Positions 15,723 through 25,109 of a stretch of DNA of 64,000 nt are shown here, piece by piece. The stretch covers positions 992,001-1,056,000 of the forward strand of contig NZ_CP120836.1 in NCBI RefSeq assembly GCF_049200465.1. The letters are read 5' to 3'. Made by a program: the position numbers and the translations under genes. The notes under the pieces were generated by a model. That model saw only the letters and a program-made list of their open reading frames with translations. It did no database searches and was not told the DNA's origin. The DNA comes from Leptothermofonsia sp049200465. GTDB taxonomy: Bacteria > Cyanobacteriota > Cyanobacteriia > Leptolyngbyales > Leptolyngbyaceae. The stretch's first letter is position 1; the number at the start of each line of letters is the position of its first letter.

Positions 15723-16709
15723 CTACTCTTCATCAATGGCAGAAGGGAGATCCTCCACATCCACTTCCAGCGGAGGTTCAGGTTCTGCCAAGGTCATTGA
15801 CTTACCCTGTTGCTGTGCCAGCACCTGTTCACGATATTTCGCCGCCATTTCCTCAGCCTTGTCGTAGACAACCTGCGGATTCTTGACCATGTCACCGGGT
15901 TCTGGTTCCAACTGCTTGGTTGACAGCGATATCCGTCCGCGATCAGAATCCAGGTCGATAATCATCACCTTCACCTCATCGTTGACGTTGAAGACGCTGT
16001 GGGGGGTATCAATGTGGTCGTGAGAAATCTCAGAGATGTGCAGCAGACCGCTGACCCCACCAATATCGATAAACGCGCCGTAAGGCTTGATCCCACGGAC
16101 GGTTCCAATCACCACTTCGCCTACTTCAAGCTTGTTCATCTTCCGCTCAACCAGAGCCCGCCGGTGGCTGAGGACAAGACGATTTCGTTCTTCGTCAACT
16201 TCCAGGAACTTCAGGGGCAATTCTTCACCCACCAGATCTTCCTTAGGCTTGCGGGTGCTGATGTGAGAACCCGGAATGAAGCCACGTAGCCCCTCAATCC
16301 GAACCAGAGCGCCACCCCGGTTGGTTGCGAACACCATTGATCGTACTGTTGCATCTTCTGCTTGCAGCTGACGAACCCGCTCCCAAGCCCGCATGTACTC
16401 AATCCGACGAATGGAGAGGGTTAGCTGCCCATCTTCATTTTCGTCTGCTAGGATAAAGAACTCACGCGTCTCGTTGGATTGCAGCACTTCCTCTGGACTG
16501 TCAATCCGATTAATGGACATTTCCTGGATCGGGATGTAAGCAGCAGTCTTCGCACCAATGTCAATCAGAGCACCCCGTGGCTCAAGACTGAATACCGTTC
16601 CGGCAACCACATCGCCAGGACTGAAGTGGTAGTCGTACTTGTCGAGCAGGGCTGCGAAATCTTCGTGGGTAAAGCCAACGTCAATGTCTGTCGTTTCCTG
16701 ATTGACCAT
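15723..16709 (-). CDS. rpsA: 30S ribosomal protein S1
   Basis: A 328-residue S1 protein that binds mRNA during translation initiation. Three S1 domains are visible: FSPGDVVAGTVFSLEPRGA, then a degenerate one around ATNRGGALVRIEGLRGFIPG, and the canonical GEVVIGTVRGIKPYGAFIDI. The count of three, rather than the six of enterobacteria, is the cyanobacterial and plastid form. Start at the second methionine (MVNQETTD, 16709) is preferred; an upstream ATG at 16718 adds three residues. nrdR lies upstream in the same direction, a conserved pairing in cyanobacteria. The acidic C-terminal tail (EPEPPLEVDVEDLPSAIDEE) is likely disordered. Confidence 0.97.
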   Translation of the reverse strand: MVNQETTDIDVGFTHEDFAALLDKYDYHFSPGDVVAGTVFSLEPRGALIDIGAKTAAYIPIQEMSINRIDSPEEVLQSNETREFFILADENEDGQLTLSIRRIEYMRAWERVRQLQAEDATVRSMVFATNRGGALVRIEGLRGFIPGSHISTRKPKEDLVGEELPLKFLEVDEERNRLVLSHRRALVERKMNKLEVGEVVIGTVRGIKPYGAFIDIGGVSGLLHISEISHDHIDTPHSVFNVNDEVKVMIIDLDSDRGRISLSTKQLEPEPGDMVKNPQVVYDKAEEMAAKYREQVLAQQQGKSMTLAEPEPPLEVDVEDLPSAIDEE

Positions 16710-17033
16710 GCGAATCATGTCCTAATAATTACTCTCCTTCTAAAATTGCCTCCTGTCGATGTATAGGCACGCTAAAGCAATGCTGACTACACCTACATCC
16801 CTCCTATCTATTCTAGGAGATTTCAAACGATGAGATTGGGGGCTCAGAAGAACCATGATAACCTAACGAGGACTGCCCAGCATATTTTTCCATAAGGATA
16901 TTTTCTTCCAAACCAGGAAGGAGCTGACCAAAAAGGCAGGGACTCTGCTAGCAGAGCAAAGTTTTTGTTTGCAAGGATTAACAAATCTTTAAGAAAACAG
17001 AAGTGTTAGCAAGTTCTCACAAGTTCTCAATGG

Positions 17034-17591
17034 TTACACTTCAGCATGGGAAGCAGGCTGGGAATGGGGCAGAATGGTCCTATCCGAGCCAACTGGAGAT
17101 TCTTCTTGAGCCAGAGTTTCTTTGCTGGAGGAACGGCTACTAGTACTTTGAAGATGATTCAGGGCATCTACAAAATCTCGGATACCCTGAAATTTGCGAT
17201 AAACAGAGGCAAATCGAATGTAAGCAACTTCACTTAAATCGCACAGATTTTGTAGCACTAGTTCACCGATTTCAGAACTGCTTACCTCACGCACAGCTCG
17301 CTGTTGCAGCTCGGCTTCAATTTCATCCACCATTGCTTCCAGTTGTGGGGCAGAGATGTCTGTTTTTTCACAGGCCCGGATGATGCCGCGCAAAAGTTTG
17401 GAGCGGTCAAAGGATTCGCGATCGCCATTCCGCTTAATCACTGTAATGGGAACAAATTCAATTCGCTCGTAAGTTGTAAAACGGCGCTTACACCTGAGAC
17501 ATTCCCGCCTCCGCCGCACACTTTGCCCTCCCTCCGCCGAGCGCGACTCAAGAACACGGTTTTCAGTGTATTGGCAGAAGGGGCAGCGCAT
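17034..17591 (-). CDS. nrdR: Transcriptional repressor NrdR
   Basis: A 185-residue regulator of ribonucleotide reductase genes. An N-terminal zinc ribbon is formed by MRCPFCQY and ECLRCKRRFTTYERIE, followed by an ATP-cone domain (ITVIKRNGDRESFDRSKLLRGI). These two parts cover about 1-150, the usual NrdR length. The last ~35 residues (SSRSSSKETLAQEESPVGS onward) are a Ser/Gln-rich extension without a known fold, often found in cyanobacteria. Upstream of rpsA in the same orientation with a 325 bp gap. Confidence 0.96.
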   Translation of the reverse strand: MRCPFCQYTENRVLESRSAEGGQSVRRRRECLRCKRRFTTYERIEFVPITVIKRNGDRESFDRSKLLRGIIRACEKTDISAPQLEAMVDEIEAELQQRAVREVSSSEIGELVLQNLCDLSEVAYIRFASVYRKFQGIRDFVDALNHLQSTSSRSSSKETLAQEESPVGSDRTILPHSQPASHAEV

Positions 17592-18660
17592 GATGGAAAA
17601 AGCTCCAAAGCAGATAAACGGCTAATGTTGTACCATCAATGGGGCAATTTGACTGAAAAACCCCACCCCTCAGAGACATCAAGTCTGTAAGGTTTGGAGT
17701 TTGAGCAAAAGATCGATATGATGTCTGCTTTTACATTAATCAGTATCGATGATTATGACTAATTTCTTTTATTAATTTTCTTCTAGATAAGTAGAATTGC
17801 TTAAAAATTTAAAACGGGTTTGTTACGATTTACAATTCTCTGCTAGCTGTTCCACCCTTCCCTGAAGGAAATCGAGATATTTGCTAATTTTGCCCATTGC
17901 ACTCAACATTTAGCTAAGTTGCTAAGGAACGAAAACTAAATAATCTCTGTAACCTCACCCCGCCCTCGGCTCCTCTCTTCGGCTCGGAGAGGGGAGGGGG
18001 GAAGGGTTAAGGATGTGGAAAAATCAGATGTTATTTAATCCATGCTCCTAAGGTAAGTAGTCATAATTAATTTGTAAAGGTGAGAGTGGGGGCGAAGCCG
18101 CCAGCCAGGGGGCCTCCCCTGCACCCCGTCCTAAGCCTGGTGGCTATAGCTATATATCTACTTATTACGCTCAACAATCATCGAAAAACAATCATCAAAG
18201 GAAGATTGCTGCCTGAGCGTTAGAGAAAACCCTACCCGGGGCAACATGGATAGAGGAAAGCGGTTTAAGCCAGTCTTGAGTTCAACTATTCCGCTGATTA
18301 GCGGTTTTCCTCCTGTCATCATCTGGTTCATTGACCGCTTGGGGTTAAGTTAACCCGCTAGCCTTTTCAGTCGTTTTCTCGCAATTTGTCGTTACTGAAG
18401 TCGTCACTGAAACTGATGCACAGCAACTTCGATACTCACCTTCAAAATTGGAGGACCAAGTGCGTATCGCAGGTCACCAGGACTTCCCCCCTGGAATGCA
18501 GACTAAGTAGCCCGGTAACCATCAGACGCGACGCAACCGATTCCTCAGCATTGTTATACCCATTGATATTCTGTCAGGAAAATGTTGCATCTCCTCTAAG
18601 AACGTTCTGTGAACTCAACCAATGGTTCATCCAACTGCCTTTGCAGCAGGAGAGCGGTGC
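17592..18660. other. Long intergenic region before cyaC
   Basis: No gene is supported over about 1.07 kb. It holds a GC-rich hairpin around 17950-18005, an A/B chimeric repeat (18055-18154), a small CCGCT-GATT-AGCGG hairpin followed by TTTT (18291-18308) and a long probable leader of cyaC. A frame at 18386-18664 has no protein-like character. Confidence 0.6.
18055..18154. repeat. Chimeric A/B repeat
   Basis: The left end AAGTAGTCATAATTAATTTGTAAAGG is B-type. The right end, CACCCCGTCCTAAGCCTGGTGGCTATAGCTATA, is A-type. The junction is in the GC-rich centre that both families share. Confidence 0.7.
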
Positions 18661-21600
18661 ATGAAAGTCCAACAGAACAATAAGCCAAAGCTCCTGGTTG
18701 TGGATGACGAGCCAGACAACCTTGATTTGTTGTACCGGACCTTTCATCGAGAATTTAGGGTGCTACGGGCAGAAAATGGCCCCACAGCCCTGGACATTTT
18801 GGCTAACGAAGGGGATGTGGCGGTGATCATTTCCGATCAGCGGATGCCCTTAATGAGTGGTACCGAATTCTTGAGCCTGACGGCCACTCAATATCCTGAC
18901 ATCATCCGGATTATTTTGACTGGTTACACCGATGTGGAAGACCTGGTGGAAGCAATTAACTCCGGTAAAGTGTTTAAGTACGTAACGAAGCCGTGGGATG
19001 ATGATGAGCTTAAGGCGGTGGTGCGGCAGGCTGTTGACACTCACAATGTCTTAAAGGCACGAACTCGGGAATTGAGGCGATCGCTACGGCAGGAATCTCT
19101 CCTCAACGCTGTGACCAATACCATTCGGAGTGCGCTCAGCTATCGTCAGATCATTCAAACCATCGGTGAAACTGTGGGCCAGATGCTGGAAGCCAGCAGT
19201 TGTGTCGTGCGCCCTTTTCACGATGGGCATCTGGATGATGAGTGGTTTGTTTACGTCGATGAGGAGCGGCTCGGTTACCGGGAAGCCGTAGCCGCTAGCG
19301 CCAGTCCAACTTCGGACCCGGTCAGTGCTACGGGTGCCGCCTCAACCTGCCTGTGGCAACTCCACAAAGAAGAATCCCGCGAAGCCTTCAAAGCACTTCT
19401 GGCAGAAACGGTTTGGGAAACTCACGGAGTTCAGATTATTCAGGATGCGGAGACAGACGAGCGACTTCAGGGAGAGGATGCGATCGCCCAACATCGTCAG
19501 CAGATCTATGCCAGAGCCAACATCCGCTCCAGCCTGATTGTGCCGCTCACCTGTCAGCAAGAACTGGTTGCTGTTCTGGCCCTGCACCAGTGTGGAGAAC
19601 TGCGTACCTGGCAGGATGACGAAGTGCAATTGATGATGATGGTGGCTGACCAGGCCGCCCTGGCCCTGTCCCAGGCACGCGCCTATGAACAGGTGCGGGC
19701 ACTGGCGAAACGAGAAGTCCTGATTAACACGATTACATCTGCTATTCGCTCTAGCCTTGAACCTCAGGAAATTTTCGCAGCGATCACCCATCAACTTGGG
19801 CAGGCACTCCATGTTGATGGGTGCGCTCTGTCTCTTTGGACACGAGAAGACGAGTTCGTCCATTGCGTTGGGCTGCACGACGCAGCTTATCCAGGTTCAC
19901 CCCTTAGCCCTGATGAAAAAGGAGGGGATCTCCTCCATTCCAGCAATGGACATATCTCTGCGACCCACTCTTTCCTGAATGAGGAAGAGATGGTGCCCCG
20001 TCCTTTGCCCCAATCCACGGTCCCGATTGAGAACAATCCCGTACTGCGGCAACTGATGCTGACTCAGCAGCCCGTAGTTTTGAATGACCTGGAAAAATAT
20101 CCAGAGATGAATGTGCCGGAGTTGCCGATCCGCAATCCGGCGCGGGCGCTGCTGGTCGTACCGCTGATCCTGGATGGGGAGATTATTGGCAGTATTTCGT
20201 TGCGACAGAACCACCAGCCACGACGCTGGCAACCTGCCGAAATTGAACTGGCGCAGGCGGTGGCAGCCCAGGCAGCGATCGCCGTCCACCAGGCACGCCT
20301 TTACCAAAAAACCCGCCAGCAGGCAGAGCAGCTACTGGAATTGGATCGTCAGAAAACCGAGTTCTTCCAGAACATTTCCCACGAATTTCGCACCCCGCTG
20401 ACCTTAACCATTGGTCCGCTAGAGTCTGCTGTGGCTCAGAAACAGGGACTCTCCTACGAACAGGCGGCGATCGCCCTGCGCAACTCTCGCCGTCTGCTGC
20501 GCCTGGTCAACCAGCTACTTGACTTGCAGCGCCTGGATGCCGGACGGATGCAGCCCAGCTTCCGACCCTGCGACCTGGTGGAGTTTGTCAGCCAAACTGT
20601 AGATTCCTTCCGTTCCTACTGCCAGAAAAAAGAGATTGCTCTAAAAACCCAGTTGGAAGACTGCCCTCAGATATATCTGGATCTGGAAAAATTTGACAAG
20701 GTTCTCTACAATCTGCTGTCCAATGCGATGAAATTTACTCCAGCAGGAGGCAGCATTACCGTGACCCTGCAACCCGCAGGAGATCATTGTTTGTTGAGAG
20801 TGATTGACACAGGAATCGGCATTCGTCCCGACCAGATCCCACATCTGTTTGAGCGGTTTAGACAGGCGGAGGGGTCTGCCAACCGGAGCTATGAGGGGAG
20901 TGGTTTGGGACTGGCTCTGGTGAAGGAATTGGTTGAACTTCATGGGGGGCAAATTTCAGTCGAGTCAAACTATGGCGAGGGAACCACATTTACCGTCTGG
21001 CTTCAGACTGGAACAGCCCATTTGCCTGCTGATCAGATAATTGAGGTGCAGGCAGAAATTCAACCGAGCCGGGCGGCGATTGAGCTGGCAGATGTGGAAA
21101 TGGAGTCGCCGGAGGAGGGTATCCGCGAAAATGATTCTGCTACCCCAACAATGGTGGATTCTGAGCGGTCACGCGTGTTAATTGTGGATGATAATCCTGA
21201 TCTGCGGACCTATGTGTCCGGTATTCTGCGGGATCAGGGTTACCAGGTCTGGACAGCCCGCAATGGATCTGAAGGGTTCAAAGCAGCCCAGACTTTCCGC
21301 CCCCATCTCATCATTACTGATTTGATGATGCCACGGGTGTCGGGGCTGGACATGATTCGAATGATTCGAGAGGAAGGGGAACTGAAGGGTACTCCGGTCA
21401 TTTTGCTGACAGCCAAGGCGGATGAAGATACTCGTATCGAAGGGGTTGAGCAGGGAGCAGACGCCTACCTGTCTAAGCCCTTTAGCGATCGCGAACTGCT
21501 GGCAGAAGTTCGTAATTTGCTGGCATTGAAAGAAAACGAACGTCGGGTTGCCGAACTCAATACCTACCTGACTGAATCTGTCCTGAAGCGATTTTTGCCC

Positions 21601-22221
21601 GCATCTTTGGTGCAACGGGCAGCAAAGGGCGAGCTGGTCCTGGATCTGCGTCCAGAACCGCGTATGGTGACGGTGTTGTTTAGTGATATCGTGGGCTTCA
21701 CTCAGCTTTCCAATACGTTGCGATCGCGTAAGGTTGCCGAACTTCTGAACGAATATCTGGCAGAAATGACCCGTGCCATTTTTGATAACGGCGGCACTAT
21801 CGATAAATTTATGGGAGATGCGATTCTGGCCGTGTTTGGGGCACCAGAAGAGCTGACGCCCAATGAGCAGGTGCGACGGGCAGTGGCCTCTGCGCGGCAA
21901 ATGCGGCGATCGCTCCAAACCCTGAACCAGCGATGGAAAGAGCAGGGGATTGAACAGGTGCAGTTCCGTTGTGGTATCCATCAGGGAACGGCTGTTGTGG
22001 GGATGTTTGGCAGTGCGGAGCGGGCAGACTATACCGCGATTGGTCCCAGCGTCAACATTGCCTCCCGAATCCAGGAAGCGGCAGATCCGGATTCCATTCT
22101 GGTTTCTGCCGCAGTAGCGGATTATTTAGAGGAAGATGAGATTGTTAAACATAGTCCCCTCAAACTCAAGGGTGTCGATGAAACTGTGCTGACCTTTGCA
22201 GTCAAGTCCGATGCCATCTAA
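18661..22221 (+). CDS. cyaC: CyaC-type hybrid: receiver-GAF-GAF-kinase-receiver-adenylate cyclase
   Basis: A 1186-residue multidomain adenylate cyclase making cAMP under phosphorelay control. Domain order: receiver 1 (D59 in ISDQRMP, TGYTD, TKPW), two GAF-like domains at about 150-330 and 345-550, histidine kinase (H574 in NISHEFRTP, N box NLLSNAMKF, DTGIGI, GSGLGLALV), receiver 2 (D887 in ITDLMMP, SKPF), and a class III cyclase domain from about 990. The cyclase has both metal aspartates (D1009 in FSDIVGF, D1053 in MGDAILAVFG). Its substrate pair is K1049 and T1125 (YTAIG). A Lys/Thr pair marks class IIIb, the bicarbonate-responsive group. Architecture and length match CyaC of Arthrospira and Anabaena. 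The start at 18661 is chosen because the receiver begins directly after it; an upstream ATG at 18622 adds 13 residues. No membrane segment. Confidence 0.95.
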   Translation: MKVQQNNKPKLLVVDDEPDNLDLLYRTFHREFRVLRAENGPTALDILANEGDVAVIISDQRMPLMSGTEFLSLTATQYPDIIRIILTGYTDVEDLVEAINSGKVFKYVTKPWDDDELKAVVRQAVDTHNVLKARTRELRRSLRQESLLNAVTNTIRSALSYRQIIQTIGETVGQMLEASSCVVRPFHDGHLDDEWFVYVDEERLGYREAVAASASPTSDPVSATGAASTCLWQLHKEESREAFKALLAETVWETHGVQIIQDAETDERLQGEDAIAQHRQQIYARANIRSSLIVPLTCQQELVAVLALHQCGELRTWQDDEVQLMMMVADQAALALSQARAYEQVRALAKREVLINTITSAIRSSLEPQEIFAAITHQLGQALHVDGCALSLWTREDEFVHCVGLHDAAYPGSPLSPDEKGGDLLHSSNGHISATHSFLNEEEMVPRPLPQSTVPIENNPVLRQLMLTQQPVVLNDLEKYPEMNVPELPIRNPARALLVVPLILDGEIIGSISLRQNHQPRRWQPAEIELAQAVAAQAAIAVHQARLYQKTRQQAEQLLELDRQKTEFFQNISHEFRTPLTLTIGPLESAVAQKQGLSYEQAAIALRNSRRLLRLVNQLLDLQRLDAGRMQPSFRPCDLVEFVSQTVDSFRSYCQKKEIALKTQLEDCPQIYLDLEKFDKVLYNLLSNAMKFTPAGGSITVTLQPAGDHCLLRVIDTGIGIRPDQIPHLFERFRQAEGSANRSYEGSGLGLALVKELVELHGGQISVESNYGEGTTFTVWLQTGTAHLPADQIIEVQAEIQPSRAAIELADVEMESPEEGIRENDSATPTMVDSERSRVLIVDDNPDLRTYVSGILRDQGYQVWTARNGSEGFKAAQTFRPHLIITDLMMPRVSGLDMIRMIREEGELKGTPVILLTAKADEDTRIEGVEQGADAYLSKPFSDRELLAEVRNLLALKENERRVAELNTYLTESVLKRFLPASLVQRAAKGELVLDLRPEPRMVTVLFSDIVGFTQLSNTLRSRKVAELLNEYLAEMTRAIFDNGGTIDKFMGDAILAVFGAPEELTPNEQVRRAVASARQMRRSLQTLNQRWKEQGIEQVQFRCGIHQGTAVVGMFGSAERADYTAIGPSVNIASRIQEAADPDSILVSAAVADYLEEDEIVKHSPLKLKGVDETVLTFAVKSDAI

Positions 22222-22227
22222 CAAAAA

Positions 22228-22254
22228 CCCTCCTGGCTGACGGTTCCAGGAGGG
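22228..22254. terminator. Bidirectional terminator between cyaC and rpsD
   Basis: The arms CCCTCCTGG and CCAGGAGGG form a 9 bp perfect stem. It is flanked by AAAAA on the left and TTT on the right, so it can end transcription of the convergent genes from both sides. Confidence 0.85.
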
Positions 22255-22304
22255 TTTAAAGAATGAATGCCGCGGGAGAATTTGTTGCAAAAAACCTTTG
22301 AGCA

Positions 22305-22913
22305 CTAGGCCTGACGGGAGTAGTACTCAACCACCAACAGTTCATTGATTTGAAGCGCTACCCACTCGCGCTCTACAATGCCATTCACCTTGCCTTCCAG
22401 CTTGTTTTTGTCAAACTCCAGATGGCTAGGCAGGTTGGCCAGACCGGGATATTGCAGGTTGGTTTCTACCATCTGACGGGAGCGATCGCGATCTCTGACA
22501 CCGATCACATCACCTGGACGGCACTGATAGCTAGGAATATCAACTACTTGACCGTTGACCGTTACGTGCCCGTGATTAACCAGCTGACGGGCACCAGGGA
22601 TTGTGGGAGCCATACCTAACCGGAAAACAGTATTATCCAGACGCATTTCTAGCAGTTGCAGCAGAGCTTGACCAGTAGAACCGGAAGCTCGTCGAGCTTT
22701 GCGCACATAGCGCAACAACTGCCGCTCAGTCAGACCATAATTGAAGCGGAGTTTTTGTTTTTCCTCCAAGCGGACGGCATACTCGGAACGTTTTTTTCGT
22801 TCCTGACCATGCTGACCGGGTGGGTATGCCCTTCTGGGAGCTTTGCGGGTCAGTCCGGGAAGATCTCCTAGACGACGCACAACCCGGAGGCGTGGACCTC
22901 GATAACGCGACAT
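22305..22913 (-). CDS. rpsD: 30S ribosomal protein S4
   Basis: A 202-residue primary 16S rRNA-binding protein. It begins MSRYRGPRLRVVRRLGDLPG, has the KRSEYAVRLEEKQKLRFNYG segment, and an S4 RNA-binding domain at about 90-155 (MRLDNTVFRLGMAPTIPGAR, then NHGHVTVNGQ). It lacks the N-terminal zinc-binding cysteines, as in other cyanobacteria and plastids. Single gene, convergent with cyaC. Confidence 0.98.
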   Translation of the reverse strand: MSRYRGPRLRVVRRLGDLPGLTRKAPRRAYPPGQHGQERKKRSEYAVRLEEKQKLRFNYGLTERQLLRYVRKARRASGSTGQALLQLLEMRLDNTVFRLGMAPTIPGARQLVNHGHVTVNGQVVDIPSYQCRPGDVIGVRDRDRSRQMVETNLQYPGLANLPSHLEFDKNKLEGKVNGIVEREWVALQINELLVVEYYSRQA

Positions 22914-23314
22914 TACAAGTTCCTCTGAATTTCCTCAATAATTTTAGCCAGAATCTCCATTATAGGATGAAGAAGGTTCCTCTTTAAAGAGGAACTCTCA
23001 ATTTCTTTTCTCAAAAGGGACGGTCTCCAGACATTAGACTAGGAGAGGGGTATTTCTCAGGTAGCCCTGAGCAGGTAGCCATCATTAATTGTAAATGGGG
23101 GAGTGGGGGCTGCGCCTCCAGGTAGGGGTTTCACCCCCTTCATCCCCGAAATAATCCTTAATTTAATTGCGCCTGGTACAGCACAGCGGGAATACGGATA
23201 CCATTCTGGCTCCCTAATGCTCCCCACTCCTAAACCCAATAGTTGCTGGACTTATGCCATCGTCCACTAGCGACTTATTTATAGTCCTTAGGGTTTGAGT
23301 AATTCAGGGCAACT
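22914..23314. other. Intergenic region with a B repeat
   Basis: Nothing but a B-type repeat (23073-23178) is recognised; the promoters of rpsD and yidD should lie at the two ends. Confidence 0.6.
23073..23178. repeat. B-type repeat
   Basis: The copy begins GGTAGCCATCATTAATTGTA, has a GC-rich central stem, and ends TTAATTTAATTGCGCCTGGTAC. Confidence 0.85.
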
Positions 23315-23554
23315 ATGAAAGTTCTATTCATTGGGCTAATTCAAAGTTATCGGATGTTGATTTCACCTCTGTTGCCCCCTAGTTGTCGCTTTCAGCCAAC
23401 GTGTTCTCAATATGCCATGGAAGCGATCGATCGATTCGGGGTGTTGAAGGGGAGCTGGTTAGCGGCTGGTCGCATCTGTCGCTGCCATCCTTTCAATCGG
23501 GGGGGCTATGACCCAGTGCCTCCTTTAGCGCAACCCTCGTCTGAAAGCGATTAA
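23315..23554 (+). CDS. yidD: Membrane protein insertion efficiency factor YidD
   Basis: A 79-residue protein of the YidD (DUF37) family, which assists YidC-dependent membrane insertion. The whole family signature is present: IQSYRMLISPLLPPSCRF, then PTCSQYAMEAI, and RICRCHPFNRGGYDPVP with its three conserved cysteines. The N-terminus is amphipathic and membrane-associating. It stands alone here, without rnpA, rpmH or yidC next to it. Confidence 0.95.
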   Translation: MKVLFIGLIQSYRMLISPLLPPSCRFQPTCSQYAMEAIDRFGVLKGSWLAAGRICRCHPFNRGGYDPVPPLAQPSSESD

Positions 23555-23732
23555 CGCTTCATGGCAGAGTGGAGTGTAAAGATTAAGGCTGGTGAGCAGC
23601 GTCCATTCCACTATTGAAACTGGCTGTCGGTGATTTCTTCTAAGATTACTTATGACTGGGAGAATGGGCGAAGGAGCTTGCTTACAGCGTAACAAGCGAT
23701 CGCAAAAGTAATGTTAGGATTGCCTTACTCAC

Positions 23733-24128
23733 ATGGATTTGGCAGTCATGTCCATCACCGTCACCTTAAAGGAAATTGAGCAGTTTCGGGCAATTCTGGT
23801 AAATTATCCTGATGCACTGGTTGCCTTGGATGAGATTGAAGTCTGTGACGGAGATCTGGAAGATGCTGCCATTAACTTAGGGATTCAGGTAGGGCAGGAA
23901 CCAGATACCAGCGATCGCTGGATTGAGGGATTGGCAAAGCGTTGGCGCTATGTAATTTGTCAGACCGCAATGAAAGAGAAACTGAAAGAAGGGCTAACAG
24001 GCGATATTCTCCTGTCATTGACAGAACACACTACCCTACCGCTTAAATTGGCCACTCCGGTTGCAATTTATGTGGTCAAAGCAGGCATCCAAAACTTTTG
24101 CCAATCGTTTGAGGCCAAAATTCGTTAG
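23733..24128 (+). CDS. Conserved hypothetical protein
   Basis: A 131-residue soluble protein that I do not recognise by name. It is predominantly helical and acidic in its first half (LVALDEIEVCDGDLEDAAINLGI) with a WRYVICQ segment in the middle. The second half (ILLSLTEHTTLPLKLATPVAIYVVKAGI) could form a hydrophobic helix. It ends 14 bp from the convergent panB. The start at 23733 is used; ATG 23748 (MSITVT) is equally possible. Confidence 0.75.
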   Translation: MDLAVMSITVTLKEIEQFRAILVNYPDALVALDEIEVCDGDLEDAAINLGIQVGQEPDTSDRWIEGLAKRWRYVICQTAMKEKLKEGLTGDILLSLTEHTTLPLKLATPVAIYVVKAGIQNFCQSFEAKIR

Positions 24129-24142
24129 TACATTGTGGCTCA

Positions 24143-24922
24143 TTACATTTCCGGGAATTTTCCCTCCCGCACTTCTGTTCCATACATCTGTACAGCCTGG
24201 GCGATAGTCTCACGCAAGTTTGTGTACACCTTGGCAAAGGGAGGCTGGCGATTAGAAAGCCCTAGCAAATCAGCCGTTACCAGCACCTGCCCATCACAAT
24301 GGGGACCTGCTCCAATGCCGATAGTTGGAATGGAAAGTTTCTGAGTGATTTGACAGGCCAAGTCACTGGGAATATGTTCCAGCACAATCGAGAAAGCGCC
24401 TGCCTGTTCAAGGGCGATCGCCTGCTGCAAAATGCGTTCTCCCGCTTCCGGTGAATTGCCCTGTTGTCGATAGCCCAGGCGGTGTACAGATTGGGGCGTC
24501 AGCCCGACATGCCCCATTACGGGAATTCCTGCCTGCACCAATTGAGCAACCGTTTCAACCACGGCTGGATGCCCCCCCTCCAGCTTCACTGCCTGCATTC
24601 CAGCTTCCTTCAGCGCCCGCCCAGCGGAATGCATTGCCTGCTGAGAATTTTCCTGATAGCTCAAAAACGGTAAATCACAGACCAACAGGGCTCGCTGTAC
24701 CCCCCGCCGCACGGCCCTGGCGTGGTGCAGCATTTCATCCAGCGTGACCGGTAGGGTTGTTTGATGCCCCAATGCAACCATGGCCAGAGAATCCCCCACC
24801 AGGATCAAATCGACTCCAGCCTGATCCAGAATTTGGGCGATCGCAAAGTCCCAGGCCGTTAGAGCCACAATCATTCGGCCCTGTTGTTTCCAGTGGGTAA
24901 GTTGATGAGTTGTAATCGTCAT
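24143..24922 (-). CDS. panB: 3-methyl-2-oxobutanoate hydroxymethyltransferase
   Basis: A 259-residue enzyme catalysing the first committed step of pantothenate (coenzyme A) synthesis, transferring a hydroxymethyl group from methylenetetrahydrofolate to ketoisovalerate. The Mg-binding and active-site stretches are visible: LILVGDSLAMVALGH, CDLPFLSYQ, KLEGG, GHVGLTPQSVHRLGG-like, and GIGAGPHCDGQVLV. Length fits the family. Not clustered with panC. Confidence 0.97.
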   Translation of the reverse strand: MTITTHQLTHWKQQGRMIVALTAWDFAIAQILDQAGVDLILVGDSLAMVALGHQTTLPVTLDEMLHHARAVRRGVQRALLVCDLPFLSYQENSQQAMHSAGRALKEAGMQAVKLEGGHPAVVETVAQLVQAGIPVMGHVGLTPQSVHRLGYRQQGNSPEAGERILQQAIALEQAGAFSIVLEHIPSDLACQITQKLSIPTIGIGAGPHCDGQVLVTADLLGLSNRQPPFAKVYTNLRETIAQAVQMYGTEVREGKFPEM

Positions 24923-25012
24923 TGGACTTAAGCGGATGAGCAGTTTCTACCTCCACCCTACACCCTCCCCCCCATTCCCTGCCCACCCCAGCTCACTGGT
25001 TTTCCCGGCTTG

Positions 25013-25091
25013 CTACAGCTCTACACAAACGCGTTAGGACATTGGGCTTAAAGGGGTGTGGGGGCGGTGCCCCAGCCAGGAGTTCTTCCCT
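25013..25091. repeat. A-type repeat, partial
   Basis: It has CTACAGCTCTACACAAACGCG, GTTAGGACATTGGG and the GC-rich centre. The right end with the GCTATA terminus is missing, cut about 20 bp before the stop codon of the propeller gene. Confidence 0.7.
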
Positions 25092-25109
25092 ACTTCCAGA
25101 AGAGCCGAC

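Noticed and set aside
18386..18664. Plus-strand frame upstream of cyaC
   Set aside because: No protein-like pattern; it overlaps the cyaC start in another frame.
21178..21981. 267-codon minus-strand frame inside cyaC
   Set aside because: Antisense shadow of the second receiver and cyclase region; Cys/His/Gln-rich composition is typical of a shadow frame.
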